From Alkalibacillus silvisoli (GTDB lineage: Bacteria; Bacillota; Bacilli; Bacillales; Alkalibacillaceae): a stretch of DNA of 64,000 bases. Of this stretch, positions 9,701 to 16,479 are shown piece by piece. The notes beneath the pieces were generated by a model. It was given only the letters and a program-made list of their open reading frames with translations, was not told where the DNA came from and did no database searches. Location of the stretch: NCBI RefSeq assembly GCF_039521975.1, contig NZ_BAAACZ010000019.1, positions 1-64,000 of the forward strand, written 5' to 3'. The position numbers were made by a program, and so were the translations under genes. How positions within the stretch are numbered: the stretch's first letter is position 1; each line of letters begins with the position of its first letter.

Positions 9701-10314
9701 ATCGACTCGACTTCATCATCAAACCATTCTATTCTAATCGGATACGCTTCAGTCAAAGGATAAATATCTACTATACCACCACGTCTACTCATTTCTCCTG
9801 GTGCATTAACTAAATCAACCATTTTGTATCCGAGACTTTGCATTTGCCTTACCGTCTCTTCAAACGGCATGATATCACCCGTACTTAATTTTAATTTATA
9901 ATGGTCGATTAGTTCTTTAGGCGGTAACATCCGCTTCAATGCTGAAATAGGTACAACTAAGATTCCTTTTTGGCTTTTTTGCCATTGTTTTAATGCTTCA
10001 AGACGTTGGGCTTTAAGTTCAGGTGAGGAAGAGACTATTTCAGCTGCTAACAATTCATTAGCAGGATATAAGTAAACTTCTTGATCATCTTCAACTACGG
10101 ATACTAATTCATCATATACCTTATGTGCTTGAGATAATTGATGGGTAACATAAAGAATTGGTTGATCAGTAGACTCGTGAACCATCGAGGCTAACACAGC
10201 TCTAGTAGGGTTGGTTAGCCCTGATACGAGCTGCTCATTCATCCCACCTTCAATCCCATCAATAATATGAGCAAAGTCATCTTGGTTTAGTAGAAAGTCT
10301 TTTATGTTTTTCAT
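6775..10314 (-). CDS. mfd: transcription-repair coupling factor Mfd
   Basis: 1179 aa, the usual length. UvrB-homology region (1-340), RNA polymerase interaction domain (about 490-560, TGDYVVHTNHGIGKYLGIE), superfamily 2 translocase with Walker A GDVGYGKTEV, DEEQ box (LLIIDEEQRFGVKH) and motif VI (QLRGRVGRS), then the C-terminal TRCF domain (about 1020-1130). Mfd removes stalled RNA polymerase at lesions and recruits UvrA. Start ATG 10314 has GGAGGAGAT. It follows fin by 79 bases, across a hairpin. Confidence 0.97.
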   Translation of the reverse strand: MKNIKDFLLNQDDFAHIIDGIEGGMNEQLVSGLTNPTRAVLASMVHESTDQPILYVTHQLSQAHKVYDELVSVVEDDQEVYLYPANELLAAEIVSSSPELKAQRLEALKQWQKSQKGILVVPISALKRMLPPKELIDHYKLKLSTGDIMPFEETVRQMQSLGYKMVDLVNAPGEMSRRGGIVDIYPLTEAYPIRIEWFDDEVESIRFFDAETQRSQGEVDQFELTPADEFVFTSEQRYEAAQQLKEMLKTSLAKLNDETAKEQLYEKINYDIERLEQGETFSGIYQYLTLLYQKPSSLLDYLPKESVVLLDEMSRISETAEQLDREEANWYTEMLDQHSMVNGLKLSFDWQTVWNKVTYPKIYMSLFLRHIPNTKPENIVNISSRQMQQFHGQMNLLKNEMDRFSQAQYSVVIVVSSDERASRVERVLDDYEMIVHRPHDTTELPVSEPIIIKGSISEGFEMPSYRLAVLTEEELFKKKMPKKRKKQKISNAERIKSYQELETGDYVVHTNHGIGKYLGIETLQVNDIHKDYMVLRYSGNDKLFVPVEQIDQVQKYVGSEGKEPKLYRLGGSEWKKVKSRVQSSVEDIADDLIQLYAERESSKGHAFSKDTEMQKDFEAAFPYEETEDQIRCIEEVKEDMEKVRPMDRLLCGDVGYGKTEVAIRAAFKAIVDNKQAALLVPTTILAQQHFETFQERFQDFGINVGILSRFQTAKQQKETLNQLEKGLIDVVIGTHRLLSKDIKFKDLGLLIIDEEQRFGVKHKEKIKQLRSNVDVLTLTATPIPRTLHMSMVGVRDLSVIETPPENRFPIQTYVVEYNPPFVKEAIEREMSRDGQVFFLYNRVDMIDRVAAEIDELVEDARVAFAHGQMNERELENIILDFLEGNYDVLVSTTIIETGIDIPNVNTLIVNDADKMGLSQLYQLRGRVGRSNRLAYAYFTHQQNKVLTEVAEKRLEAIKEFTELGSGFKIAMRDLSIRGAGNLLGTEQHGFIDSVGFDLYSQMLNEAIQAKQEGKTYEETKPFEVEMTLSLDAYIPSEYIEDETQKIHMYKRIHAVKEVQEIFEIKDELLDRFGPYPQEVEELMQVARIRLLAQQEKIETVHEKNNKIELLMQEEASLTVDGSELFMLANEYGRMVQLGTEGNQLKVIIQYSNKNKNERYDVLEDILSKLNKVKNKPNHE

Positions 10315-10362
10315 ATATATCTCCTCCTTGCTACTTCGTCATATTACGTTTTAACCCAACAG

Positions 10363-10388
10363 AAAAATGCTTTGGTCTTCACCAAAGC
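10363..10388 (-). terminator. terminator or attenuator between fin and mfd
   Basis: Perfect 8-bp stem GCTTTGGT / ACCAAAGC (10369-10376, 10381-10388) with a 4-base loop, followed on the minus strand by ATTTTT. It would stop transcripts from the forespore gene fin before mfd. Confidence 0.7.
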
Positions 10389-10393
10389 GGCTC

Positions 10394-10624
10394 CTAATGG
10401 ATAAAATTATCTTGTTCAAAAAGACTTGGGTTTTGTGTGAGAATCTCTTCACACTCTTCACAAACAAGAAGGACATTTAATTCACCTTGTTCATCTTCCT
10501 GTAATATCTCATTTAACTCATCATTTGATAACGGTTGTTCTTGTACGAGTTGTTGGACTTGATTAGAATCTTTCATTTCACCAATTGCTCTTAGGCAATG
10601 TCTACACTTTACCTTTACTGACAC
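10394..10624 (-). CDS. fin: anti-sigma-F factor Fin (YabK)
   Basis: 76 aa, the same length as B. subtilis Fin. Two zinc-type pairs are visible, CRHC near the N-terminus and CEEC near residue 57. Fin binds core RNA polymerase and helps switch from sigma-F to sigma-G in the forespore (established for the family). The GTG at 10624 with GAGGGGG seven bases upstream is the right start; the open frame extends 12 codons further to 10660 without a ribosome site. A palindrome TGTAAC-N9-GTTACA lies upstream at 10646-10666. I could not fit a clean sigma-F promoter. Confidence 0.88.
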   Translation of the reverse strand: MSVKVKCRHCLRAIGEMKDSNQVQQLVQEQPLSNDELNEILQEDEQGELNVLLVCEECEEILTQNPSLFEQDNFIH

Positions 10625-10760
10625 AAAAGAACCCCCTCTAAAAACTGTAACATAAAACACGTTACATCATGTTATGCGTAACCCTTCTTAAATGTTTTAA
10701 TTCTTGATATTAAAACTAGTTATAGGTTTACCAAAGGTGAGGTTCCTTATTCAAAACGAA

Positions 10761-11321
10761 CTATTGATTAAAGTCATTCATCACTTGTAAAAACGGCTTT
10801 TCACACCAAGCTTCACAAGCATCCATGGAACGACTAATAGATGGGGTGATGTCTTTTTGTTCCGCTTTTGAAAACTTACTTAATACATAATCTGTTACAC
10901 TTTCACCGCCTTCAGGGCGACTAATTCCAAAACGAATACGATTAAAATCCTTTGTGCCTAACTGATCAATTATATCTCTTATTCCATTATGACCACCATG
11001 TCCACCTTTTTGTCTTAAACGAATCTTTCCAGTCGGTAAGTCAAGATCATCATAAATCACTAATACTTGATCAAGATCAATATTGAAGTAATCAACTGCT
11101 GCCAGAACTGATTGCCCTGAGCGATTCATATAAGTTTGTGGTTTAAGTAATAATACCTTTTCTCCGTTCCAATTTTCTTGGATATAATGCGCGCTAAATT
11201 TATCTTTTTTAAATTTCCAACCATTTAGAGAAGCCATGTGGTCAATCACTTGAAACCCAATATTATGTCTTGTTTTTTTATACCGTAAGCCTGGATTACC
11301 TAAACCGACAATGCATTTCAT
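10761..11321 (-). CDS. pth: peptidyl-tRNA hydrolase
   Basis: 186 aa. MKCIVGLGNPGLRY, then KTRHNIGFQVID with the catalytic His, IYDDLDLPTGKIRLRQKGGHGGHNG, and NRIRFGISRP identify bacterial Pth (SpoVC in B. subtilis). It releases peptides from prematurely dropped peptidyl-tRNA. The ATG at 11321 with AAAGGAG eight bases upstream is chosen; the frame is open to 11366. It follows ctc as in B. subtilis, but a strong terminator separates them. Confidence 0.96.
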   Translation of the reverse strand: MKCIVGLGNPGLRYKKTRHNIGFQVIDHMASLNGWKFKKDKFSAHYIQENWNGEKVLLLKPQTYMNRSGQSVLAAVDYFNIDLDQVLVIYDDLDLPTGKIRLRQKGGHGGHNGIRDIIDQLGTKDFNRIRFGISRPEGGESVTDYVLSKFSKAEQKDITPSISRSMDACEAWCEKPFLQVMNDFNQ

Positions 11322-11415
11322 TATATGTAACTCCTTTATTCGTATGCTGTTATATATTATGGACAATTTTGTTATTCAATTACAAACAGATTGCTTTAAC
11401 AGCTAGATGGCTATA

Positions 11416-11464
11416 AAAGTAGAAAACAGATCGAAGCTCACAACTTTGCATGACTTCGATCTGT
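11416..11464 (-). terminator. terminator of ctc
   Basis: Stem AACAGATCGAAG / CTTCGATCTGTT (11425-11436, 11453-11464), 12 bp and perfect, followed on the minus strand by TTTTCTACTTTT. Confidence 0.75.
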
Positions 11465-11485
11465 TCACTTCAAGTAAATATCAAA

Positions 11486-12142
11486 TTATTCTTCGTTTTT
11501 ACCTTCGTTATCTGATTTCTCATTAATAACCTCAGGCTCAGCTTGTTCATCTCCAGCTGCTCCCTCTTCACCTTCTTCAGGAACATCTGCTTGTTGTGGT
11601 GGTAATACCGTCACAATCGTCGACTCATCATCATCTAGGATTTCGTAGTCTTTGTTTGCTTTGAGGTCGCCAACTGTAACACTGTCGCCAATATCTAATT
11701 CAGCTGAAGCTATTGTTATTTCATCAGGGATTTTGTTAGGTGTCGCTCGTACATTTAATGCATGCAACGTTTGCTGCATGACGCCACCTTCTTTTTCACC
11801 CTTGGATTCACCATCAATATTTACAGACACTTCAACATCAACCTCAGTAGACATATCTACTAAGTAAAAGTCAATGTGAGTTAAATCTTGTTTAATTGAA
11901 TCAGTTTGATAATCATATAGCATTGCATCTAAAGACTTACCGCCTTCAATTTGTAATGAAAATACAGCGTTACGGCCTTCTTCTCTTACTTTTTTAACTA
12001 GATCCATACTATCAACTGAAACTGTTACTGGTTCTTTCCCTTTGCCGTATACGACTGCAGGTACTTGACCTTCTGCACGAATTAATTTGTTTGCAGAACG
12101 CCTTGTGTCTGGTCTTTCCTTCGCTTGAATTACTGCTGCCAT
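11486..12142 (-). CDS. rplY: 50S ribosomal protein L25/general stress protein Ctc
   Basis: 218 aa. The N-terminal L25 domain (1-92, AVIQAKERPDTRRSANKLIR, VPAVVYGKGKEPV) binds 5S rRNA; the C-terminal TL5/CTC beta domain (98-185) is followed by a very acidic tail (QADVPEEGEEGAAGDE...). In B. subtilis ctc is a classical sigma-B stress gene. GGAGG precedes the ATG. A sigma-B-like promoter is readable at 12184-12209. Gene order prs-ctc-pth is conserved. Confidence 0.95.
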   Translation of the reverse strand: MAAVIQAKERPDTRRSANKLIRAEGQVPAVVYGKGKEPVTVSVDSMDLVKKVREEGRNAVFSLQIEGGKSLDAMLYDYQTDSIKQDLTHIDFYLVDMSTEVDVEVSVNIDGESKGEKEGGVMQQTLHALNVRATPNKIPDEITIASAELDIGDSVTVGDLKANKDYEILDDDESTIVTVLPPQQADVPEEGEEGAAGDEQAEPEVINEKSDNEGKNEE

Positions 12143-12183
12143 GTGTTACAACCTCCGTTTTAAGAAATCTCTGATATTTACTC

Positions 12184-12209
12184 TTACCCTTTATTATACC
12201 TTTTTAAAC
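12184..12209 (-). promoter_or_regulatory. sigma-B-like promoter of ctc
   Basis: Minus strand GTTTAA (12204-12209), 14 bases, GGGTAA (12184-12189), against the consensus GTTTAA-N12-14-GGGTAT. One mismatch. A TATAAT (12193-12198) inside the spacer could serve sigma-A with a weak TTTACT -35. Confidence 0.55.
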
Positions 12210-12317
12210 GTAAAAGTAAAATTATATCAACAACAAGCCCGGTTGCAAGTTCTTAATGTCAAAGTCTAAAGATGTCGTTACACATTTAAAATCTAGGTTA
12301 AATTTTAACTTTTTTTC

Positions 12318-13271
12318 TTAGTCAAAAAGAGTGCTTATTGAACGGTGCTCATGAACACGTTTAATCGACTCACCAATTAAATTACCAACTGACAACGTAA
12401 TAATCTTATCAGTTCCTAAATCATCAGTTAAGTTAATCGTGTTCGTCACAACACATTCTTTAATCGCAGAGTTTTCAAGACGCTCAATAGCAGGACCAGA
12501 TAACACTGGATGTGTACAACAAGCATAAACTTCTTTGGCACCGTTTTCAATCATTGCGTTAGCCGCTAATGTAATCGTACCTGCCGTATCAATAATGTCA
12601 TCAATTAAGATCGCTGTTTTACCTTCGATATTACCCACGATGTTCATCACTTCAGCAACGTTAGGTTGAGGGCGGCGCTTATCAATAATCGCAATTGGAG
12701 CTTTCAGACGATCCGCCATTTGCCTAGCACGTGTTACTCCACCATGGTCTGGGGATACGACGACGACATCTTCTAATTCTTTATCTAAGAAATAATCTGC
12801 TAAAGTTGGCACACCAACTAAGTGGTCAATCGGGATATCAAAGAAGCCTTGAATTTGAGCTGCGTGTAAATCTAATGTAACGACACGATCTGCACCAGCT
12901 GTTTCGAGTAAATCTGCTACTAACTTAGATGTAATAGGCTCTCTTGAGCGTGCTTTACGGTCTTGTCTAGCATAACCATAATAAGGCATAACAATATTGA
13001 CAGTACGAGCTGATGCTCTTTTTAGTGCATCAATCATAATGAGTAGTTCCATTAGATGCTCATTAACTGGGTTGCTTGTAGATTGTACAACAAAAACATC
13101 GCAACCACGAATACTTTCTTCAATATTAATTTGAACTTCTCCGTCTTTAAAACGCTTAACAGAACACTTCCCTAACTCGACACCAACTGAATCGGCAATT
13201 TCTTGAGCTAGCTCAGGGTTAGAATTAAGTGAAAATACTTTTAAGTAAGGGTCTTGGTATTGATTAGGCAT
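12318..13271 (-). CDS. prs: ribose-phosphate pyrophosphokinase
   Basis: 317 aa, full length. Makes PRPP from ribose 5-phosphate and ATP for purine, pyrimidine, His, Trp and NAD synthesis. Class I motifs are clear: KRFKDGEVQINIEESIRG, MPYYGYARQDRKARSREPI, DLHAAQIQGFFDIP, the flexible loop VVVSPDHGGVTRARQ and the PRPP-binding VLIDDIIDTAGT near residue 220. GGAGG lies ten bases before the ATG. It is 55 bases downstream of glmU, likely in one transcript with it. Confidence 0.97.
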   Translation of the reverse strand: MPNQYQDPYLKVFSLNSNPELAQEIADSVGVELGKCSVKRFKDGEVQINIEESIRGCDVFVVQSTSNPVNEHLMELLIMIDALKRASARTVNIVMPYYGYARQDRKARSREPITSKLVADLLETAGADRVVTLDLHAAQIQGFFDIPIDHLVGVPTLADYFLDKELEDVVVVSPDHGGVTRARQMADRLKAPIAIIDKRRPQPNVAEVMNIVGNIEGKTAILIDDIIDTAGTITLAANAMIENGAKEVYACCTHPVLSGPAIERLENSAIKECVVTNTINLTDDLGTDKIITLSVGNLIGESIKRVHEHRSISTLFD

Positions 13272-13326
13272 AGGACATAAACCTCCACTAATTAGTTTAT
13301 ATGAAATAGGCTAATGAAGCCTTAGT

Positions 13327-14700
13327 CTACGAACGTTTGTTTAAGCGCTCTAGGTAACCTTCTTTATTTTCTTGGCGAGTGCGGGCAATTGACAATGCTT
13401 TTTCAGGAACATCCTTCGTAATGGTTGAACCAGCTGCCACATAAGCACCTTTTTCAACTTTTACCGGTGCCACTAAGTTCGAATTACAGCCAATGAATGC
13501 ACCATCTTCTATAACTGTTTTATGTTTAGAACGGCCATCATAATTAACCGTTATACTTCCACAACCAACATTTACATCAGCACCAATCTCAGCATCACCT
13601 AAGTATGATAAATGAGACGCTTTACTTCCTGTTTGCATACTTGATTTCTTCACTTCAACAAAATTACCGATTTTTACATCATCTTCAAGACGACTTTCAG
13701 GTCTAATGTGTGCAAACGGACCAATTTGTACATTTGAACCTACAAAACTATTGGATAGTACACTTTGTTTAATGGTAGAGGATTCACCAATTTCACAATC
13801 GGTTATTTCTGTATTTGGACCAATATGGGTATGGTTTTCAATAATCGTATCACCTTTTAGATGACTCCCAGGTTCAATTGTAACATCTGTTCCAATTTTA
13901 ACATCAGCACCAATATATGTGGTGTCCGGGTCCACAATTGAAACACCACTTCGCATATGCTGTTCATTTATACGGTTTTTCATTAATTTTTCTGCTTTTG
14001 ATAATGCGACACGATCATTTACACCAATTGTCTCATCAACATTTTTTGTTTGATAGGCGGCAACTTTCTCACCTTGACTATTAGCAATTTCTAAAACATC
14101 CGGTAAATAATACTCACCTTGTGCATTATCATTCGACACTTGTTTTAACGCATCAAACAATAATTGATTATCAAAACAATATGTACCTGTATTTATTTCT
14201 TTAACAGCCTTTTCTTTTTCATTTGCATCCTTTTCTTCAACAATTTTTTCAACATGGCCTTGTTCATTACGAATAATTCGACCATAACCAGTAGGCTCTT
14301 CTACGCCTGTTGTTAGTACTGTAACTTTAGCCCCTTCTTTCTCATGTTGATCCATTAATTGACTAATAGTTTCAGCTGTTAGAAGTGGCGTATCCCCACA
14401 AACGACAACCGTTGTTCCATTTTTGCCTTCCAAGGTTGAACTAGCCATTTGTACAGCATGCCCAGTCCCAAGTTGTTCTTCTTGAATGGCATAAGCTGTT
14501 TGATTACCTAATTGATCTTGGACGGATTCAGCACCATGACCGACAATTGTTACAATTTCATCCAATCCTGTATAGTTTAACTGGTCGACAACATGTTGAA
14601 CCATGGATTTACCACAAACAGGGTGTAGCACTTTGTATAAATCTGATTTCATTCTTGAGCCAACACCAGCAGCCAGGACGACCGCAAAACGATTTGCCAT
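13327..14700 (-). CDS. glmU: bifunctional UDP-GlcNAc pyrophosphorylase/glucosamine-1-phosphate N-acetyltransferase
   Basis: 457 aa. The uridyltransferase domain begins MANRFAVVLAAGVGSRM (usual form GxGTRM), with the CGDTPLL metal motif near residue 100. The left-handed beta-helix acetyltransferase half starts near 250, with hexapeptides such as IGADVKIGTDVTIEPG and HLSYLGDAEIG. It produces UDP-GlcNAc for peptidoglycan. The ATG at 14700 has GGAGGG upstream; a longer frame to 14742 lacks one. Confidence 0.97.
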   Translation of the reverse strand: MANRFAVVLAAGVGSRMKSDLYKVLHPVCGKSMVQHVVDQLNYTGLDEIVTIVGHGAESVQDQLGNQTAYAIQEEQLGTGHAVQMASSTLEGKNGTTVVVCGDTPLLTAETISQLMDQHEKEGAKVTVLTTGVEEPTGYGRIIRNEQGHVEKIVEEKDANEKEKAVKEINTGTYCFDNQLLFDALKQVSNDNAQGEYYLPDVLEIANSQGEKVAAYQTKNVDETIGVNDRVALSKAEKLMKNRINEQHMRSGVSIVDPDTTYIGADVKIGTDVTIEPGSHLKGDTIIENHTHIGPNTEITDCEIGESSTIKQSVLSNSFVGSNVQIGPFAHIRPESRLEDDVKIGNFVEVKKSSMQTGSKASHLSYLGDAEIGADVNVGCGSITVNYDGRSKHKTVIEDGAFIGCNSNLVAPVKVEKGAYVAAGSTITKDVPEKALSIARTRQENKEGYLERLNKRS

Positions 14701-14888
14701 GTTTTTCCCTCCACAATACGTATCATTAATTATATTTAACAAAGGGCTCTAGGAACCCTTATAATCGTCCATTATGAATATATCTCAAATACAGCCCTCA
14801 TGCAACTTAATCAATCAATTGTTACGTGGTATTTTTTTGAACTTTTTTTGGAATAATGGTTTATAGTCTATAGCTTTCGGTTAAACAT

Positions 14889-14925
14889 AAAAAAGAAGCT
14901 CAACCGAAATTGATTGAACTTCTCA
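14889..14925 (-). terminator. terminator of spoVG
   Basis: AGAAGCTCAA / TTGAACTTCT (10 bp with one G-U pair), followed on the minus strand by a T-rich run (complement of AAAAAA at 14889). Confidence 0.6.
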
Positions 14926-14934
14926 CACACAATT

Positions 14935-15222
14935 TTAAGAAGCACCTGCTTCTTCATATTCAACTTCTTCACCGACACGGTGGTATTCTTCTAATACGGC
15001 ATCTTGAATTTTACCACGTGTACCGGAATTGATTGGGTGGGCGATATCTCTAAACTCTCCATCTGGAGTTCGTTTACTTGGCATCGCTACAAATAGTCCA
15101 TTGTTTCCATCAATAACACGAATGTCATGTACAACGAACTCATCATCCAATGTAATCGATGCGATCGCTCGCATACGACCATCCGTATTCACGCGACGAA
15201 GCCTTACGTCAGTTACTTGCAT
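14935..15222 (-). CDS. spoVG: septation/regulatory RNA- and DNA-binding protein SpoVG
   Basis: 95 aa, full length. MQVTDVRLRRVNTDGRMRAIASITLDDEFVVHDIRVIDG, then MPSKRTPDGEFRDIAHPI are the family signature. SpoVG affects asymmetric septation, capsule and virulence genes in Firmicutes. A GGTGGTGAG site precedes the ATG. A sigma-H promoter is readable upstream at 15319-15343. In B. subtilis yabJ lies directly before spoVG; here it is absent and repeats fill that space. Confidence 0.97.
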   Translation of the reverse strand: MQVTDVRLRRVNTDGRMRAIASITLDDEFVVHDIRVIDGNNGLFVAMPSKRTPDGEFRDIAHPINSGTRGKIQDAVLEEYHRVGEEVEYEEAGAS

Positions 15223-15318
15223 TATGTCTCACCACCTTTTAGATATATAAACTTACAAATGATGACATAAGCCTTACACTTGATCATAAATATTGTATAA
15301 GACCCTCTATATAATAAG

Positions 15319-15343
15319 ATTCAACACCCACTTCGAAATTCCT
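15319..15343 (-). promoter_or_regulatory. sigma-H promoter of spoVG
   Basis: Minus strand AGGA (15340-15343), 17 bases, GAAT (15319-15322), the same spacing as the well studied B. subtilis spoVG promoter. An A/T-rich stretch lies upstream (15346-15391), where AbrB binds in B. subtilis. Transcription would start near 15310, leaving a leader of about 90 bases. A MITE-like element begins 49 bases upstream of the -35. Confidence 0.7.
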
Positions 15344-15391
15344 TCAAAGAAATTTATTTTTTATAATTTTGTGACAAAGATTTAATATAAA

Positions 15392-15858
15392 CGCTCTGTA
15401 AGTTCGTTGTTGTTATTGTGATTCGCTTTCGGTGGACGCTTTCACCAAAAGGGCACAAGTGCAACATCTGCTCAAACTTCCCTACGGTCATTTGTCGCAG
15501 TGTTTTCTTTGCCGCAGCACGGCTCAGAGCCAAACAGCTTAGTGTTTTGCACCGAGGAAGCCTACTTCGGAGCGTTACTAGCCAGACACAGGTGTATCTC
15601 TCGGCAGAAAAACATTGCCTTTAGGGGTCTTTAGAGACTCGTGCTATTCCCGTGACGACCTGGACAGTCTAATGTCGACGCCTGCCACAGGACGTACTTA
15701 CACAGGACGTGGTGGCTTCCGCGTAGCAAACACGACGTTTTAAGATTTTAGCGGAAGGACCTAAATGTTAGTCGACCAGGAGTCGCCACCTTCGCTCATC
15801 ACAATACAACAACTTAGAGCAACCTTTTAAATAATCAACACTAAGCTTTAACAGAGAC
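15392..15858. mobile_element. MITE-like repeat, copy 1 (with inserted sub-repeat)
   Basis: A 467-bp non-coding element closely similar to 56835-57251 in the same orientation. Ends are imperfect inverted repeats: GCTCTGTAAG at 15393, and CTTTAACAGAG at 15846-15856. An 8-bp AATATAAA flanks both sides (15384-15391, 15859-15866), consistent with target duplication. Compared with copy 2 it carries an extra part at about 15700-15770 (TGGTGGCTTCCGCGTAG ... GCGGAAGGACCTAAATG). ORFs inside it are repeat by-products. It sits upstream of the spoVG promoter. Confidence 0.75.
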
Positions 15859-15875
15859 AATATAAAAGCAACAGA

Positions 15876-15940
15876 ACGTAGTGGCTTAATTACGCATCAG
15901 AATGTTTTTAGATTTAGTGGAAGGGGCTAAATGTTAGTCA
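15876..15940. repeat. diverged second copy of the sub-repeat found inside the MITE
   Basis: ACGTAGTGGCTTAATTACGCA...GTGGAAGGGGCTAAATGTTAGTC resembles 15708-15772 (ACGTGGTGGCTTCCGCGTAG...GCGGAAGGACCTAAATGTTAGTC). It lies between the MITE and the ISL3 end, so this unit can occur outside the MITE. Confidence 0.5.
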
Positions 15941-15948
15941 ATAAAAAA

Positions 15949-16079
15949 GGTTCTAAATCAAATGTTGGGGTGCTCTCTTGGGGGGCACTCCTGATTTATT
16001 CCATTTGTCCTTGTATATGTTTATATTGATGATGCAATAAAATCTTTTTGCGAAAGCGATCAAATCGTCGGAATCCAAA
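15949..16079 (-). pseudogene. ISL3-family remnant: terminal inverted repeat and last codons of the transposase
   Basis: Minus-strand codons at 15996-16079 read FGFRRFDRFRKKILLHHQYK... and stop at TAA, a close match to the IS tail at 1-139. The following bases form the hairpin and inverted repeat at 15949-15970 (GGTTCTAAATCAAATGTTGG), also matching 141-185. Homology stops abruptly at 16079; the rest of the transposase and the other end are gone. It is a dead fragment left by insertion and deletion between purR and spoVG. Confidence 0.75.
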
Positions 16080-16155
16080 TGAGGATAACAAATCAGGAGC
16101 TTGCGTGCTTTTTTGTCTTTTTTCCTTTAGGAGAGGGTTTCCACTAGCTGTTTCT

Positions 16156-16366
16156 AGCATTCGAGGCATCGCGTGAGGCGGCGACTCCTGCGGGAACAGC
16201 GCGAGCCGAAGATCCACTTTGGCAAATGCTTTTCTTGCCAAAGTTAGCTGAGGCCGTGCCCCGGCAAAGAAAACACTGCGAAAAATGACCGTAGGGAAGT
16301 TTGAGCAGATGTTGCACTTGTGCCCTGCGGGTGAAAGCGTCCGCCGGTAAGCGATGCCTCGAATGC
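16156..16366. repeat. dispersed repeat with its own inverted ends, sharing the MITE core
   Basis: About 211 bp bounded by the perfect inverted repeat GCATTCGAGGCATCGC / GCGATGCCTCGAATGC (16157-16172, 16351-16366). Its interior, read on the minus strand, contains the same core as both MITE copies (GCACAAGTGCAACATCTGC, TCCCTACGGTCATTT, GCAGTGTTTTCTTTGCCG) and a GGCGACTCCTGCGGGAACAG arm. The flanks do not match the MITE ends. Longer reading frames through it are fusions of repeat and IS sequence, not genes. Confidence 0.65.
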
Positions 16367-16426
16367 CTCCACCCAAACTTGTCAGAATTTTATCCAAACC
16401 CTAACATATATATTAGAGCCATAAAA

Positions 16427-16450
16427 AAAGAAGAGGAATTCCCCTTCTTT
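16427..16450 (-). terminator. terminator of purR
   Basis: Stem AAAGAAGAGG / CCCCTTCTTT (10 bp with one G-U) and loop AATT, followed on the minus strand by a run of seven T (complement of 16423-16429). Confidence 0.7.
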
Positions 16451-16479
16451 AAAATGAGCCTAAGTTTAAGTTACATAAG

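Noticed and set aside
15418..15624. Plus-strand frame in MITE copy 1 reading ...GHKCNICSNFPTV...
   Set aside because: The same reading frame fragment appears in reversed, differently fused form in the third repeat; this is a by-product of the repeated core.
15996..16397. Minus-strand frame of 133 codons
   Set aside because: A fusion of the third repeat with the ISL3 tail. Only the last 27 codons are real transposase remnant.
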